Part shown: in pieces, positions 23,318 to 36,100 of the stretch
Layout of the letters: each line of letters starts with the position of its first letter
How positions within the stretch are numbered: position 1 is the stretch's first letter
Program-made: the position numbers and the translations under genes
Notes under the pieces: model-generated
The model's input: only the letters and a program-made list of their open reading frames with translations
Database searches by the model: none
Told to the model about the DNA's origin: nothing
Source: Nymphalis io
Taxonomy: Eukaryota > Arthropoda > Insecta > Lepidoptera > Nymphalidae
Direction: 5' to 3'
Assembly (NCBI RefSeq): GCF_905147045.1
Contig: NC_065888.1
Location: forward strand, 6,081,001 to 6,145,000
DNA: 64,000 bases

Positions 23318-23596
23318 TGAAACCTGTGTAACAATAAACAATAAAAAAGTCGAATCGATTAATTATTTTAGATAATTAATGAAGCCATTTCTTGAGGAGG
23401 CTTTACCAGTATATAACTTTATAATAAATACTACTAATGAAAGTGAAGACACAAAGTTAAATACATCTGATAATTTGAGCTTATATTATTAGTATATTAT
23501 ATCGTATTGTGAATGAAACAGATATATATTATGTAACTAAAAATTAAGGCGAAAAGTGAAAACCGGACAGGTAAGCTAGTAACAAACAGTCTTAAT

Positions 23597-23600
<4 letters not shown>

Positions 23601-23642
<42 letters not shown>
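23601..23642. repeat. (TA)n microsatellite
   Basis: About 20 uninterrupted TA units. AATTAAGGCGAAAAGTG and GACAGGTAAGCTAGT just upstream (23545-23580) are a possible worn Helitron end. Confidence 0.85.
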
Positions 23643-23646
<4 letters not shown>

Positions 23647-23738
23647 TATATTGTATATATAAATTAATTAATTAATAAGTAACAGATTTGCATGTTCGTG
23701 AGAAAGTAAATGACATTGGATCATATAATAATAATAAT

Positions 23739-23997
23739 ATCTTGGGACATTTTTCACACAAGGCCATCTGATCCCAAATTAAGCTTGTACAAAGCTTGTG
23801 CTATGGGAACCAGACAACTTATATACTACATATACTACTTTTCTTTTGTAAATACATAATTATATAGAAAATTACAGCCAGACTCAGGACAAACAGACAT
23901 GTTCATGCACACAAATGTCTGTCCTGGGTGGGAATCGAACCCACAACCTTCGGCATGAAAAGGCAAGTATCTACCAACCACGCCAACCGGCTCGTCA
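23739..23997 (-). mobile_element. SINE-C, full-length
   Basis: Reverse complement of the element at 5470-5718: the tRNA-like head with GGGTTCGATTCCCACCCAGG lies at the right and the end CTTGGGACAT at the left. The anticodon-side region of the head differs from the other copy, as expected for independent decay. Confidence 0.85.
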
Positions 23998-24366
23998 ATA
24001 GTAGTAATAAAGTTACATGAATTCTAAAAACAGTCTTCGCCCTCACCCGCTCTGAATAAATCTCATCGGAGATTATCATAAAGATTTCCGATATTGTAAG
24101 AGCGTGTTTGCATAGACTGTGCAAACAGCTAAGTTGAACATACAACGAATCGTGAATCATGTCATGATATTTGCGGAATTTGATACTATTAAAGTTATGA
24201 TTGTACCATTAAAAATACAATATATAGAAATACTTTTATAGAAAGTACGTAAGTTAAATCTTAAGCAATATATAAATAAATATAAATATGATATAGTTAA
24301 AATTAATATAAACCCGTTTTCGTTTAACCGAGGTTTAGTTAAATAATAATAATAAATAATAATAAT

Positions 24367-24591
24367 AGCCCGGGCAAGCACCACTGAATTTTCATGTGCT
24401 TAATTTGTTTTTATAATTCATCTCATGCTTGACCTGAAACCTGCATGTGTCTAATTTCACTGAAGTTTTGCCACATGTGTATTCCACCAAGCCGCATTGG
24501 AGCAGCGTGGTGGAATAAGCTCTAACCCTTCTCCTCAAAAAACGAAAGGAGGTTTTAGCCCAGCAGTGGGACATTAACAGGCTGTTACTGC
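24367..24591 (+). mobile_element. SINE-A, 5'-truncated
   Basis: Starts at GCCCGGGCAAGCACCACTGA, just after box B, and ends at CAGGCTGTTAC. A short internal deletion removes part of the GTGAAGGAAAACATCGTGAG block. Confidence 0.85.
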
Positions 24592-27500
24592 ATATGGTGC
24601 CGGTTAATGATAACACGTATGAAATATTATAAGCTATATAATAAATCTAGCCAGATTGTAAAATGTCGAAAAAAAATTCTGTTCATATTCAATACTTTCA
24701 CGGTAACATATAAATAACTTTTTATTGGTAATATTTTTAATTTTGATCGAAAATAAATCGTACTGGGTTGATATTTCAAGATGTATTTTATTTTAATAGG
24801 AAAGAACCTTTTCTTATTCGTGTATTGTGTATTGTGATATTTTTTGAAGTTTCATCATTACAATATCGTTGATCCCTTGAAGTACATGAATGTTAAATAA
24901 TGTAGTTAAATTAAAAAAAATATATGAATAAGTCGAATAGGCTAAACATTATCGGTGGGTGTCGTAGGAGCCGACTACGGGGATTAGTATTTCGTAATGT
25001 GTCCACCGCTAATAAAAGCAGTGCCTCACAGCCGGTGTGATGATTGAAAACCATCCCTTCTGAAAAAACATTCTGATTGATAGTTAACATTAGTTCGATA
25101 GAAGGATATTATATATGTAGGATTTATAAATGTGTATTAAATTGACGAAAACATATTTTTACAAATCTCAATAAAACTTGATGCGATGTCGAAGTTTAAA
25201 TAACAGCTAAATCTGACAGATAATAAAAATATATTAAACGCATAGTCTGCAACACAGATGCTTAAGTACTAAAAGCTGACATAAATAAGCGTTTATTAAA
25301 AGTCACAGAGTGCAAAAAACGGGAACAAGCTCAATATTGTCCAACGTAACGTTCACAAAGCAAATTGCATGGCTTGTGGCTTCGTTTTATTCGACATGGA
25401 CATTGTTTTATGAATTAACAATAATAAAAAAGTATGTATTCAATAATAGGGTTTTTAAAATAAGGTTTTTTAAGTTGGAATTCTATTCAAAGCCAATATA
25501 TTTTACTTTCGTTATCATCAATTTTCGCATAGGTGAAAATTCTGAAGTGAAAATATATTTATTATTATAATAAATTTTCGATTTGTTTTGCTTTGTTTAT
25601 ATTATAAAATATCCAATACCAAATACATATTTTGATAAAGCTAAAATTATCCTTAAACAGAACACTTAATATTAAAATGGCATCTTAAAGAAATATGTAA
25701 AAATAATAAAAGAGTGAGTTCTCTTCGCCAAGGCTTCATCCGTGATAATATAGTATAATTAATGAATTCGTATTAATTAGTACGTTTGTACACATAAGCA
25801 TATTTGAAGCCTAAAAACATGACGCATCACAATGTATCAAGAAAAAAATATCGCAATCTTGTGCGACAAAACGAAAATTTTATTTAAAATATCAAATATA
25901 ATACATAGAGATATGACTGTGTTAGTTTAAGTTGTGGGGTAATGGTAAGTCAGTTAGGGACTGTGTGTAATGTTTAACTTTATAAATATCAGTAATGAAT
26001 AATTTAAAATGTTGCTGTTTGGTTTCGGTTCGTGTTTTGAAGTTTATTCGTGTCTACTACAATAATATCCCGTTTACGTGGTCCAACATTAAAATATAGC
26101 GTAATAAAAATAACTATTCTGAATTCGAAAAATTCGTAGCCAGTCGAGCGTGAAACTCAGCATCACAACTTCATTATTCAATAGACGTTCCTTTTTCAAA
26201 AATAAAAAAAAATAAGCAAGCGGAAAGTTTGCGACGACGTGCATACTCCACGCCCGTGTGAGTTTCTACAATTTTCCGTCAGAGCGCGCTTTAAAGCGTA
26301 AACAGGGTTACCATTTATTCTGAAGAGTCCTGTCGCGGTAACCAAAATATTTTTAATCATTAGAATATCCAAATTTAACTTAAAATATAAACCGCAAAAA
26401 TTAGTTAATTAGTGCATAAAAGAAATATGAATAAATATTATCACATACTAATATTATAGTTATTATTAAATGGTCGTATTGAACTTAATACGAAAAAAAA
26501 ACAACACTAGGGAGCTTAAGCACTACACCTTTCGGTCCATTTATTTTTATTATACAAATGTTATTTTAAAAATCCACGAAACGTCTGTCACATGGTAACC
26601 CCAAATATAGGTGCATCCTATGCGGGTACATAATACAAAATATGGTAGTAATTATGTTTATGAGGGACTTGAATTCAATATGAATTGCAAGAGAGTGTTT
26701 GAAATGTTCCAGTATAATAACATGAATAAAACAGTATTCATTCGATGCTTTCTCAAAAGGCGTTTGCGTTTCAACGTTTTAAAATATTCTCTTTTATTAA
26801 TATCTATCATTATGTGACTAATAAGGATACTTTTTTTAGTAATGCACTGCTGAAAAAACGTTAATAATATAACTACATATTGTCTATTTTAAATAAAAAT
26901 TTAATATAAGATGCTATGTCATCATAATAGCATATCTTTTGTATCTTTCAATAACGTATTGAATAAATGATACTACGTTTGTATGCATCACAAGCTCATC
27001 GATCACTACCGTTGTGTTTTAATTAATTATTTATATAATCGCTACGGGCAAGAAATCCTTCCTAAGAAATGGGAACGCTCCGTAAATACTTTTATAAGTT
27101 GAGAGATCACTGTATATTTATATTTGCATAAATTTTAATTTATTTATAAATATAGTTATTTTTATATATTCAATATGCTAAAGATGTATGATATAATTGC
27201 TTCGTTTTATACTTAAACCGAACTTTGCGTGGCTCTTTTTTTGTGAGAAATATACGTATATAGCTTTAAAAATTAAACGTACTTATACCCTTTTGTTTAC
27301 GTAGACTCTCATTCTGCATATGTGAAGCCGGGACGGGTAATTAGTAAAAATATTTCGCAATCGCTTGCCCGCATAAATGTGACCGAAGGTTTATAAATAA
27401 CTACGTTTCGCATCCCTTCGCTTGGCCGCGCAAGTGTGTTCTATCCTTTAAGTTTTCAAAACGAAATAAAAGTTAGACGCGATATATATAACTATCCATG

Positions 27501-28738
27501 TTTAAAAATAAATAGACTATATATAACTATAAATGTTTAAATATAAAACAAGGGAATGATCATACATATAAAACTAACTAACTAAGTTTTAATTTCACTA
27601 AAAGATTTCTGAACGAAATCCATTGTTTCCTTCATCTCATTAACTGCCTGTAGTGTAGTGTAAAACGGATAATGAAACGGTAAATTCCCGTTTATTAAGC
27701 TAGTTCATCCATCAGTGCCATCGTGTACTTAATTATTTATACATTCGCCACAGGCGGGTAATCGCAACGAGAAACTTGTTTGATGTATTAGGTAAATGAA
27801 AATACACTTTACTTAGTTAACAATAAACGAAACATTTTGTATTCGTGAACGGATTAATCTTACGTACTGTCACTTCAAGTCTATGTAATCTGTTTGCTAA
27901 CAAACTTCAACTATACTCTTGAATTATCCGTTTATTTATTATTCCACAATAACTAAATTTCGGAATTTTATACCGAATGATTAAAGTGTAAGTTAAAAAT
28001 ATAAATATTTCCAAATTAGTTCAAAAGACTATTTAGTTTTAGGTCTTTGTGCAAAGCCGTCTATCTATCGTCTACCTATATTAACTGATAGTGGTGACCA
28101 CTAACCCAGAAGGCTCATTTGCCAGTCTGCCTATCAAGAATAAATAAATATTATTTTTATTACTTACCGATTATCATTTACACTTCGAAATCGGAATAGA
28201 TTTTTACTGGAGAGCAAAATTATATTAAAAAGTGCGTTTGAATTTAAATTGATGCGTTGTTTATGTATTTATTAGATATATGTACGATAATAGTAAAATA
28301 AGACCAGTTATGTTATAGAAATATTTATATTTTGCACAGAATAATCGTTTAGAAATTACTTATTGCTATTTACAACAAAAAAACTAACAAAATATCTATT
28401 AAAATTGACCTTCATATTATTAGCAAAAAAATAAAAAAATATCATTAAGAAACAAATTCGAACCATAAATATATTTTTAAATGATATCCGAGCAAAAGAG
28501 AAAATAATTTGATTAGTGATGCGCGAATGGCCCTAATGCAAAACGGAAACACCACTCCCTTGAGACAAACTCAATTAATTCTCTTTGGGCGTCGCAGGAA
28601 AGCCTTTCAATTTTTAACGCACTTTCGCTCCAATTGAAAGAGTCGTAATACGCGACTGTCTTTATAGATAATAATATTTGTTATACTACAAATAAAGGTT
28701 TTCGAATGAATATTATATTAATATTACTATATTTTTAC
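24592..28738. other. AT-rich DNA without a recognisable gene
   Basis: An orphan LINE 5' module lies at 24955-24985. 28044-28148 looks like a much-decayed SINE-B with its interior deleted (CTTTGTGCAAAGCCGTCT, then GTGGTGACCACTAACC and CAGTCTGCCTATC). A GC-richer patch at 27340-27440 and a Helitron-end-like GACGGGTAATTAGT at 27333-27346 are noted. Frames at 25310-25570 and 26611-26817 have no recognised family. Confidence 0.5.
24955..24985 (+). repeat. Orphan copy of the LINE 5' structural module
   Basis: GGTGGGTGTCGTAGGAGCCG followed by ACTACGGGGAT matches the sense-strand module at the tips of two LINEs here (GGGTGTCGTAAGAGGCGAC). The GTCG/CGAC stem is kept while loop bases differ. No LINE coding sequence follows. 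Confidence 0.6.
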
Positions 28739-29019
28739 CGGTGGTAGGGCTTTGTGCAAGCTCGTCTGGGTAGGTACCTCATCAGATGTTCCACCGCAAA
28801 ACAGCAGTACTTGGTATTGTTGTGTTCCGGTTTGAAGGGTGAGTGAGCCAGTGTAATTACAGGCACAAGGGACATAACATCTTAGTTTCCAAGGTTAGTG
28901 GCGCATTGGCGATGTAAGCGATCGTTAACATTTCTTACAATGCCAATATCTATGGGCGTTGGTGACAACTTCCCATCAGGTGGCCCATATGCTCGTCCAT
29001 CTACCTATGCTATAAAAAA
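28739..29019 (+). mobile_element. SINE-B, full-length
   Basis: From CCGGTGGTAGGGCTTTGTGC to CTATAAAAAAAAC. A few small deletions are present (the CCACCCA part of the GTACC block). It ends 450 bases before the proposed first exon of the Ryk-family gene. Confidence 0.9.
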
Positions 29020-29469
29020 AACAATACTATTTAAAATAAATACTACATAACTATTCGTTTAACTCCAATAAAATTAATGATTAGTATATAAACTATGATT
29101 ACTATAGATATGAGTTATGATTTCTCTCATATTAACGGTCATTGCGATTAATCTGTACATTTTTATTAATTAATTCCAATTTTAATGAGATATATATAAG
29201 TTTTTTTTTATTCTGAAGTTTTTTTTATTAGTAATTGTTATTTGTTACAGATTCAATGTTTTTTATGGAAAATGAATTCAAATTTAAATTTGGAATAACA
29301 GAACAGCGTGAATAATTTTTGAGAATATATTTTAAAACGTAAGGACTTAAAACGACTAAAATCTAATTCTATCCAAAGACGAAACCTTAATTAATTTTAC
29401 ATGAACTCGTTAGTCAAAGGCTAACAAAACTATAAGTTAGTGTCTATCTGTATCTAGTGTAGTGGTCCA

Positions 29470-30004
29470 TTGCATATGACACTTCAGTGTGAGGGCTGGG
29501 GTTAAGCGCGCATGTCAGCGAGTAACTTGTTGGCTCGCGGTATCCGAACGACACGGCAGTGCGGCGCGGTATGGCGCCCAATGCGTAACTGCGTTCCGTA
29601 TTCTAACTTCCGAACGATTCCGAATTCGAATTTCCGCGTCGCTTGATCTGAGAGTTCGATTTTCAAATTTTGTTTCAACTATTTTAGTTTTTATTTATTT
29701 TTCGTTGAAGTTGATTTGTGTTTGGATTTACATTTTATTAAAATTTAAATCAGACGTGTACATTTTTAATTTAATAATTTCTTTATTTGAATTTTTTTAT
29801 ATAAGTATTTTTAATTAAATTTAAAAATGTAACTTTTAATAATTTTCCTTGTAACTTTTCTAGTCTGAATAAATAAAATCTTCGCGTAATATTGGTACAA
29901 AAATATTATACAATATGGGTTGGACATAGTTTTGAATAATCATGGACAGTGTAACAATGTATTCACGAGTGAAACTGAAATGATCGAACAGTGAATTATT
30001 TGTA
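29470..30004 (+). promoter_or_regulatory. Probable promoter and 5' leader of the Ryk/Dnt gene
   Basis: A GC-richer block at about 29490-29660, rich in CG dinucleotides, stands out from AT-rich flanks just upstream of the first coding exon. TCAGT at 29484-29488 fits the arthropod initiator, with no TATA box at the right distance. The frame of the coding exon has a stop (TGA, 29981-29983) 24 bases before its ATG, so the leader is untranslated if unspliced. An upstream open frame at 29489-29818 has no recognised family and is likely leader sequence. The start site and any 5' intron cannot be fixed without transcripts. Confidence 0.4.
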
Positions 30005-30113
30005 ATGGCGTCGAAAAGGCTCGTTATCGCTTGGGCGGTCTGGCTCGCGTTGCCCCTGGCAACGGGCCATCTCAACGTGCTCATCAGCCAGGCTGAAGTT
30101 ATGAAATTGTTAG
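30005..30113 (+). CDS. dnt: Exon 1: signal peptide and start of the WIF domain
   Basis: ATG at 30005, with an in-frame stop 24 bases upstream. It encodes residues 1-36 plus one base. The donor site is G|GTAAGT at 30113/30114. The hydrophobic core and the ATG-H junction near residue 21 fit a secretory signal cleaved just before HLNVLIS. Confidence 0.92.
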
Positions 30114-33100
30114 GTAAGTTTTACGTTGAACATTTCATTTTCGAACTATGCAAATGTACGCTACAATAGTGCAGTTTCTATTACATTTTATATTATATTA
30201 AAAATGAATGTTTGTATGGCTGTCCCTTACATACAAATGTTTTATATAGATCTTTAAAACATTAAACAATTAACAATAAAATGTTCTTTTATTTAATACA
30301 TCAGCTAAAAATTTAATATAACCGATGAGCGTGGGTTCAAGCCCGGGCAAGCACCACTGAATTTTCATGTGCTTAATTTGTGTTAATAATTCATCTCGTG
30401 CTTAACGGTGAAGGGAAACATAGTGAGGAAACCTGCATGTGTCTAATCATTGAAATTATGCCACATGTGTATTCTACCAACCTGCATTGGAGCAGCGTGC
30501 TGGAAAAAGCTCCAAACCTTCTCCCTAAAAGGGAGAGGAGGCCTTAGACCAGCAGTGGGACATTAACAGGCTGTTACTTTATTATAATGTATAAACATCA
30601 TACATTGAGATGTAAAAATACTCACTTCGCTAAGGAGGCTAAATCAAGTATTGTTTTTTTTTATAGAATAGGAAGGTGGACGAGCATATGAGCCATTTGG
30701 TGGTAAGTAGTCACCAACGCCCTTAGACATTGGCATTGTAAGAAATGTCAACCATGGCTTACATAGCCAATGCGTCACCAACTTTGGGAACTAAGATTTT
30801 ATATCCCTTGTGCCTGTAATTACACTGGCTCACTCACCCTTCAAACCGGAACACAACAATATCAAGTACTGCCGTTTTGTGGTGGAATATCTGATGCGTG
30901 GGTGGTACCTACCAAGACGAGCTTGCATAAAGCCCTACCAGATAAATATAATTAATGTATTATAGATTGTTGTTTTTTAAATTAAACGTTAATCGGAGAT
31001 TCATAAGATAAGAGTGAGTCGTTTTTACATATTTGGGCATATATTTAATGTACAGATACAACTTATTTAATAAATGCATTATTTAATATTATAAATAGAG
31101 AAATTGTTCCTGTCTGCTTTTCGCATTCTGATTAAGACAAGTATATGGAAAAATTGATAATCTTTTATTTCATCTTTTATCGGTGAACTTAGTTTAAAGT
31201 TTAAAATAAAAATAACGTGTGTCTAATGCGCCTATAGCTTGCAAAATTCAGATTTCAACCGCACGTTCCTTACACTCAACCGCACATTCTCCAGACGCGA
31301 TCTTTTTTATGCGTATTCCATCTACAACTACTACATTTTTTGTAATTTTAATTTGATTTTGCTCTTATTTTACATATTATTTTAAAGAATATGGTATAGT
31401 CCTTCTAACTATTAATACAAAGCCTCTTAAGTTAAATGTTTAATTTTGTTTAAAATGTGTATATATATATTCCAACATTGGAATAACATGGTGGAAAAGC
31501 TTCAAAACTTCTCCTCAAGAGGAGAGGCGGTCTTAGAAATGGGACACGTATATATATTAAGCCGATTATTTGTTTCGTTTGCATATTAAATAAACTTGCA
31601 AGCAAGCATGTTAACACGATGCTTAAAAGAAATACTATTTGCAAGGAAACGCGTAACGAATCTTCGAATTTCCCACCAACCATAAATTTAAACCTTATTA
31701 AAAGAAAGTTTTTTCTTATATTTGTTGAATTTATTGCTTAAAATACACAAACAAATTAGGCGAGTTTAGAATCTCTTTCCGTTTTTAATGCTAATTTTGA
31801 TTCATTTTTAAAATATCTTAGTGGATGGTCAACGTTATATTGAAAATATTAATTACATTTATATAAAATTGTGCAAACCTATCCAAAATTTTCAACTGTA
31901 ACATGATAATTAATTAAATATACAGATTATAAATATGTAAATAAAGCTGTCATCATAGTATTTATCAACACTTATAGTGTTTAATAGAATTCATGTGAAC
32001 ATACACGCGTCATGGAATTATTTTGGACATGCACTGTTATGTACATTGTGAACTTCGTTACAATTAAAATATTCTAGATAATAGTTACGAATTATAGTTA
32101 GAAAATTCCGACCTCTACCATACAAAACCATACATTGACATAAAACAGATTAAAAAAGATTTTCAATCAATCAATCAATCAATCAATCAACAGCCAATCG
32201 TTGTCCACTGCTGAACATAGGCCTCTCCCAAGGTGCGCCAAAGCTCCCTGTCCTCCGCCTTCCGCATCCATTTGGTGCCCGCCACCTTATAAAGATTTTC
32301 ATTTCTTAAAATTATATTATATTTAAAAATTAAAAAGGTGACACAATTTTTATTTTAAATTTATTTATATAAAATATTTAATATATGGAAAAAAGAGTGT
32401 CTGGTTTTAAATGTAATTTAATATTGTTAAATTATTTTACTAATTCGATCACATATATAATTTGATAGAATTAGTTTATGACATATTTATAGTTACTAGA
32501 CAAACTACAAACAAGCATTAGGTAAATGAAGTGAGGTTCGTGTTAATACAATTCGACATTAGTTATTACTAAACAATACTCGACTGCTTAAGTCTGCAAA
32601 AACCTATGAAAAAGTACACGGAATCAAACAATAATCTATATACTCACGTCATGTATCCTTGACACTATCAAAACACCTACACGACAATAGCTCCATACTG
32701 ACGTCATCCCCCGTTTTCGAAGATCAAAAAAATGTAATTATCTACCCCCGATCTACCCTCAACCATTTATATTTGTTCTACAAATTCGACGTATTTCCTA
32801 TACGCAATTGGATCTATCTCCAACGTTTCACGATTCGATGTATTTACTGCCTATGCTCGTATACGTATTCAATTTTATTATAATAAAGTACGTAATGTTC
32901 TTAATTTGAATTGTTTGAATATTATTATACTTACAATCATTATAATTTCCTGTTCGCTTTTATAGAAAAATATGTAGTTAAAACAAATATTCGGGAATCC
33001 TATATATAATATATACGATAAATATTACAAAACAATAAAACATTACACTTTTTTCTTGGATTTTCTAAGCCAACTTGTAAAAGTAAAATTTGGAACTAGA

Positions 33101-36100
33101 GCCATTTATAACAATATAATATCGTGCCGCCATAAACAATGGAGACGTAGCCACTGCGCACTAGTAGTTTATTACTTTAGGGAGCCCGCGACATTCGAAT
33201 TGGGATCTTATTAGAGATAAAAGAAACTTGCCACCGCGCAATGCATACGGAGCCGGCTATAAACTATGCTGTCGAAATAAATAAAACGGGACGGAAGCAA
33301 AAAAAAAAACTGTAATGGAACGTCAACAGTTAGTTCTCTATCACTCAGTTCTTGAATACAGTATCAAAAAAAATATTAACCGTTTAATACTGCTTTGTAT
33401 TTCAAGAAATTGTTGATAAAAAATATCATTTATTGTATCGTTGCTATTGATGCATTCATCGTCTTATGTGTTTAAAATTAATTATTGTTCAATCATTGAG
33501 TTTATATGAAGAAATGACTTTTTAAATTTATAATATTAAATAGATTTGTATATTGTATTTCCGTTTTTCAAAGCTAGATTTTATATAGTCTGTAAAATTT
33601 CTCAATAATTGGGCAATCGCAAAAGGTTTTTTGAAATCGGATTAGCAGAACCTGAGATAAGATCAAGCAATATGGGCGTTACTTATGAACATTCCTTTGC
33701 GGCTATTAATTGTACTGATTTATCTCTTTCTGTCTTTTTTGATTTACATTCGAAAGAAGAAGACACAGCATTGTTTAACTAATCACTCACTTAACATATT
33801 TTATAAGGGAGGCTTAATATTGAATTAATGATATATTTATACAAATTTAAATTTTAATAAGAATTTTCAATTGTTTTGCTTTTATTTCTCAATACTCTTC
33901 AAAATTAATCAAAATTATGTAATAATTTCGAAAATTGAGAAATTTTATTATATTGTATCCAAAACAAACAGTTTAGTTACAGTGTATACTACTGGTAAAT
34001 GAAAGTAGTTTTTTTTTTATAATATATTAGATCTTCTTCAATTCATGCTGTTTAAACTCTAGAACATAGAATCGTTTTATAAATTTAGTAGTCTACAATA
34101 CTAACGCTAAAGCATAATTTGAAACGTACAAGAACTTTCCGAAGTGTATTCTCAAGCGATTGCCAAAAGTTGGTTATGAATATTAAATTCTATGTACTCA
34201 GTTAAATTTAACCGTCTAGAACGAAATTGAAGAAAGAAATAAACGTTTTCTATTTTCTTTCATATACAAAAATGCACAGTACAAGCTCATGAATATCCTG
34301 TTAATGAGCAAAGGTCTCTTCATTTAAGGATGCTTAAGAAAATTTATCTCACTTCATAGTCGAATTCGATATACATTATTAATTCAAATTTACAACAAAA
34401 AATACTTAGTTATGATTACTCGACCTTGGACCTGCGAGCTTCGTTTAATACATATTCTATCCTCAGCACCATCGTGCACAATAATACAATTCAATTACAA
34501 AGCATTCTAAATACAAATTACAGTGTATGAGTCAAAAATAATAGACTAAAGCGACATCTGTCGGGCGCTGGATTAATGACAGTTCAAACATCAATTCAGT
34601 TGAGTCTTATCGCGGGACGCCAGCGAGGGGTGCTATCACAAACAAATATTCGCACATACATATGTACATATGTATGTAATGATGAAAAACGCATTTTGGC
34701 AATCAACTAAAACTCTGTCTCTGTAGACATTGTGTGTTCATATTCGTACTATAAATTCGTACTACTAAAACTAAGGTTTATTGTATGGTTTTAATAAAGT
34801 AACGCCCATTAAAATACGTTGTGAAATAATGAAGTTTATTAAATTATTTTATTCGTAGATATCGTGTAGGGCTTTGTGCAAGGCCGCCTGGGTAGGTACC
34901 ATACACTCATCAGATATTCTACCACCAAATAGAAATATTAAGTATTGTTGTTTTACGGTTTGAAAGGCGAGTTAGCCAGTGTTACTACAGTTACCAAAGC
35001 TGGTGGCGCGTTGACGATGTAGGGAATGGTTAATATTTTATATATCGCCAGTGTCTTTTAAGGTGTGGTGGTGGCCACTTCCAATAATTGCCCGTCCGCC
35101 TATCTAATAGAAGCCGAGGTAGCCCAGTGGTAAGAACGCGTGAATCTTAACCGATGATCGTGGGTTCAAACCCGGGCAAGCACCACTGAATTTTCATGTG
35201 CTTAATTTGTGAATATAATTCATCTCGTGCTTTACGGTGAAGGAAAACATCGTGAGGAAACCTGCATGTGTCTAATTTCATTGAAATTCTGCCACATGTG
35301 TATTCTACCAACCCGCAATGGAGCAGCGTGGTGGAATAAGCTTCAAACCTTCTCCTCAAAAGGGAGAGTAGGCCTTAGCCACATTAGCAGGCTGTTACTA
35401 TCTAAGACAATAAAAATAAAAAATGTTTTATGCACACACATAACTAAATAGAAATTATTTGAATATAAATTTACATCCATCACTGGCAAATTTTAATACT
35501 TAGTGTTTTAGTTTTGGAAACAAATCGCCGCCAACGAAGTCATATTATAATATTTAATGTTCACCTGAAAAAAAAATCGCCTTTTATCTTCGTGTCAGCT
35601 TCCAACTACCCATTTATAGTCGAAATTAAAAATATTAACATTATTACCATAGTTCAAAATTGCGGATGCAATTTGCCTCCTTATGTACAAGGATTTTTTT
35701 TATGTTTCTCACAATTGTATATATTCTACATCAGCAATACTTAGTATCCAACGTGGAAATCCTTGGGGGAGGCCTTTGTCCAGCAGTGGACGTCTTTCGG
35801 CTGATGATGAATACTTAGTATGTTGTTTTGCGGTTTGAACGGTGAGTGTGCCAACTTACCATAAGACCCACCTATCCGTCTGTGATACATCTTTAAAAAA
35901 CTACACTCTTACACTTCCTACCAACTTCTAGTTTTACACTCAAAAGTCGCTGCTTCGAATTAATGAAATCAGTTCATTATGCAATTAAAAAGTAAAAGTA
36001 ACAGCCTGTAAATGTCCCACTGCTGGGCTAAGGCCTCCTCTCCCTATTTGAGGAGAAGGTTTGGAGCTTATTCCACCGCGCTGCTCCAATGCGGGTTGGT

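Noticed and set aside
29489..29818. 109-codon frame as a separate small gene
   Set aside because: No domain, an atypical low-complexity C-terminal half, and a position in the presumed leader of the Ryk/Dnt gene.
34310..34385. Possible very old SINE-A (minus)
   Set aside because: Only the order of short blocks matches; too diverged to support.
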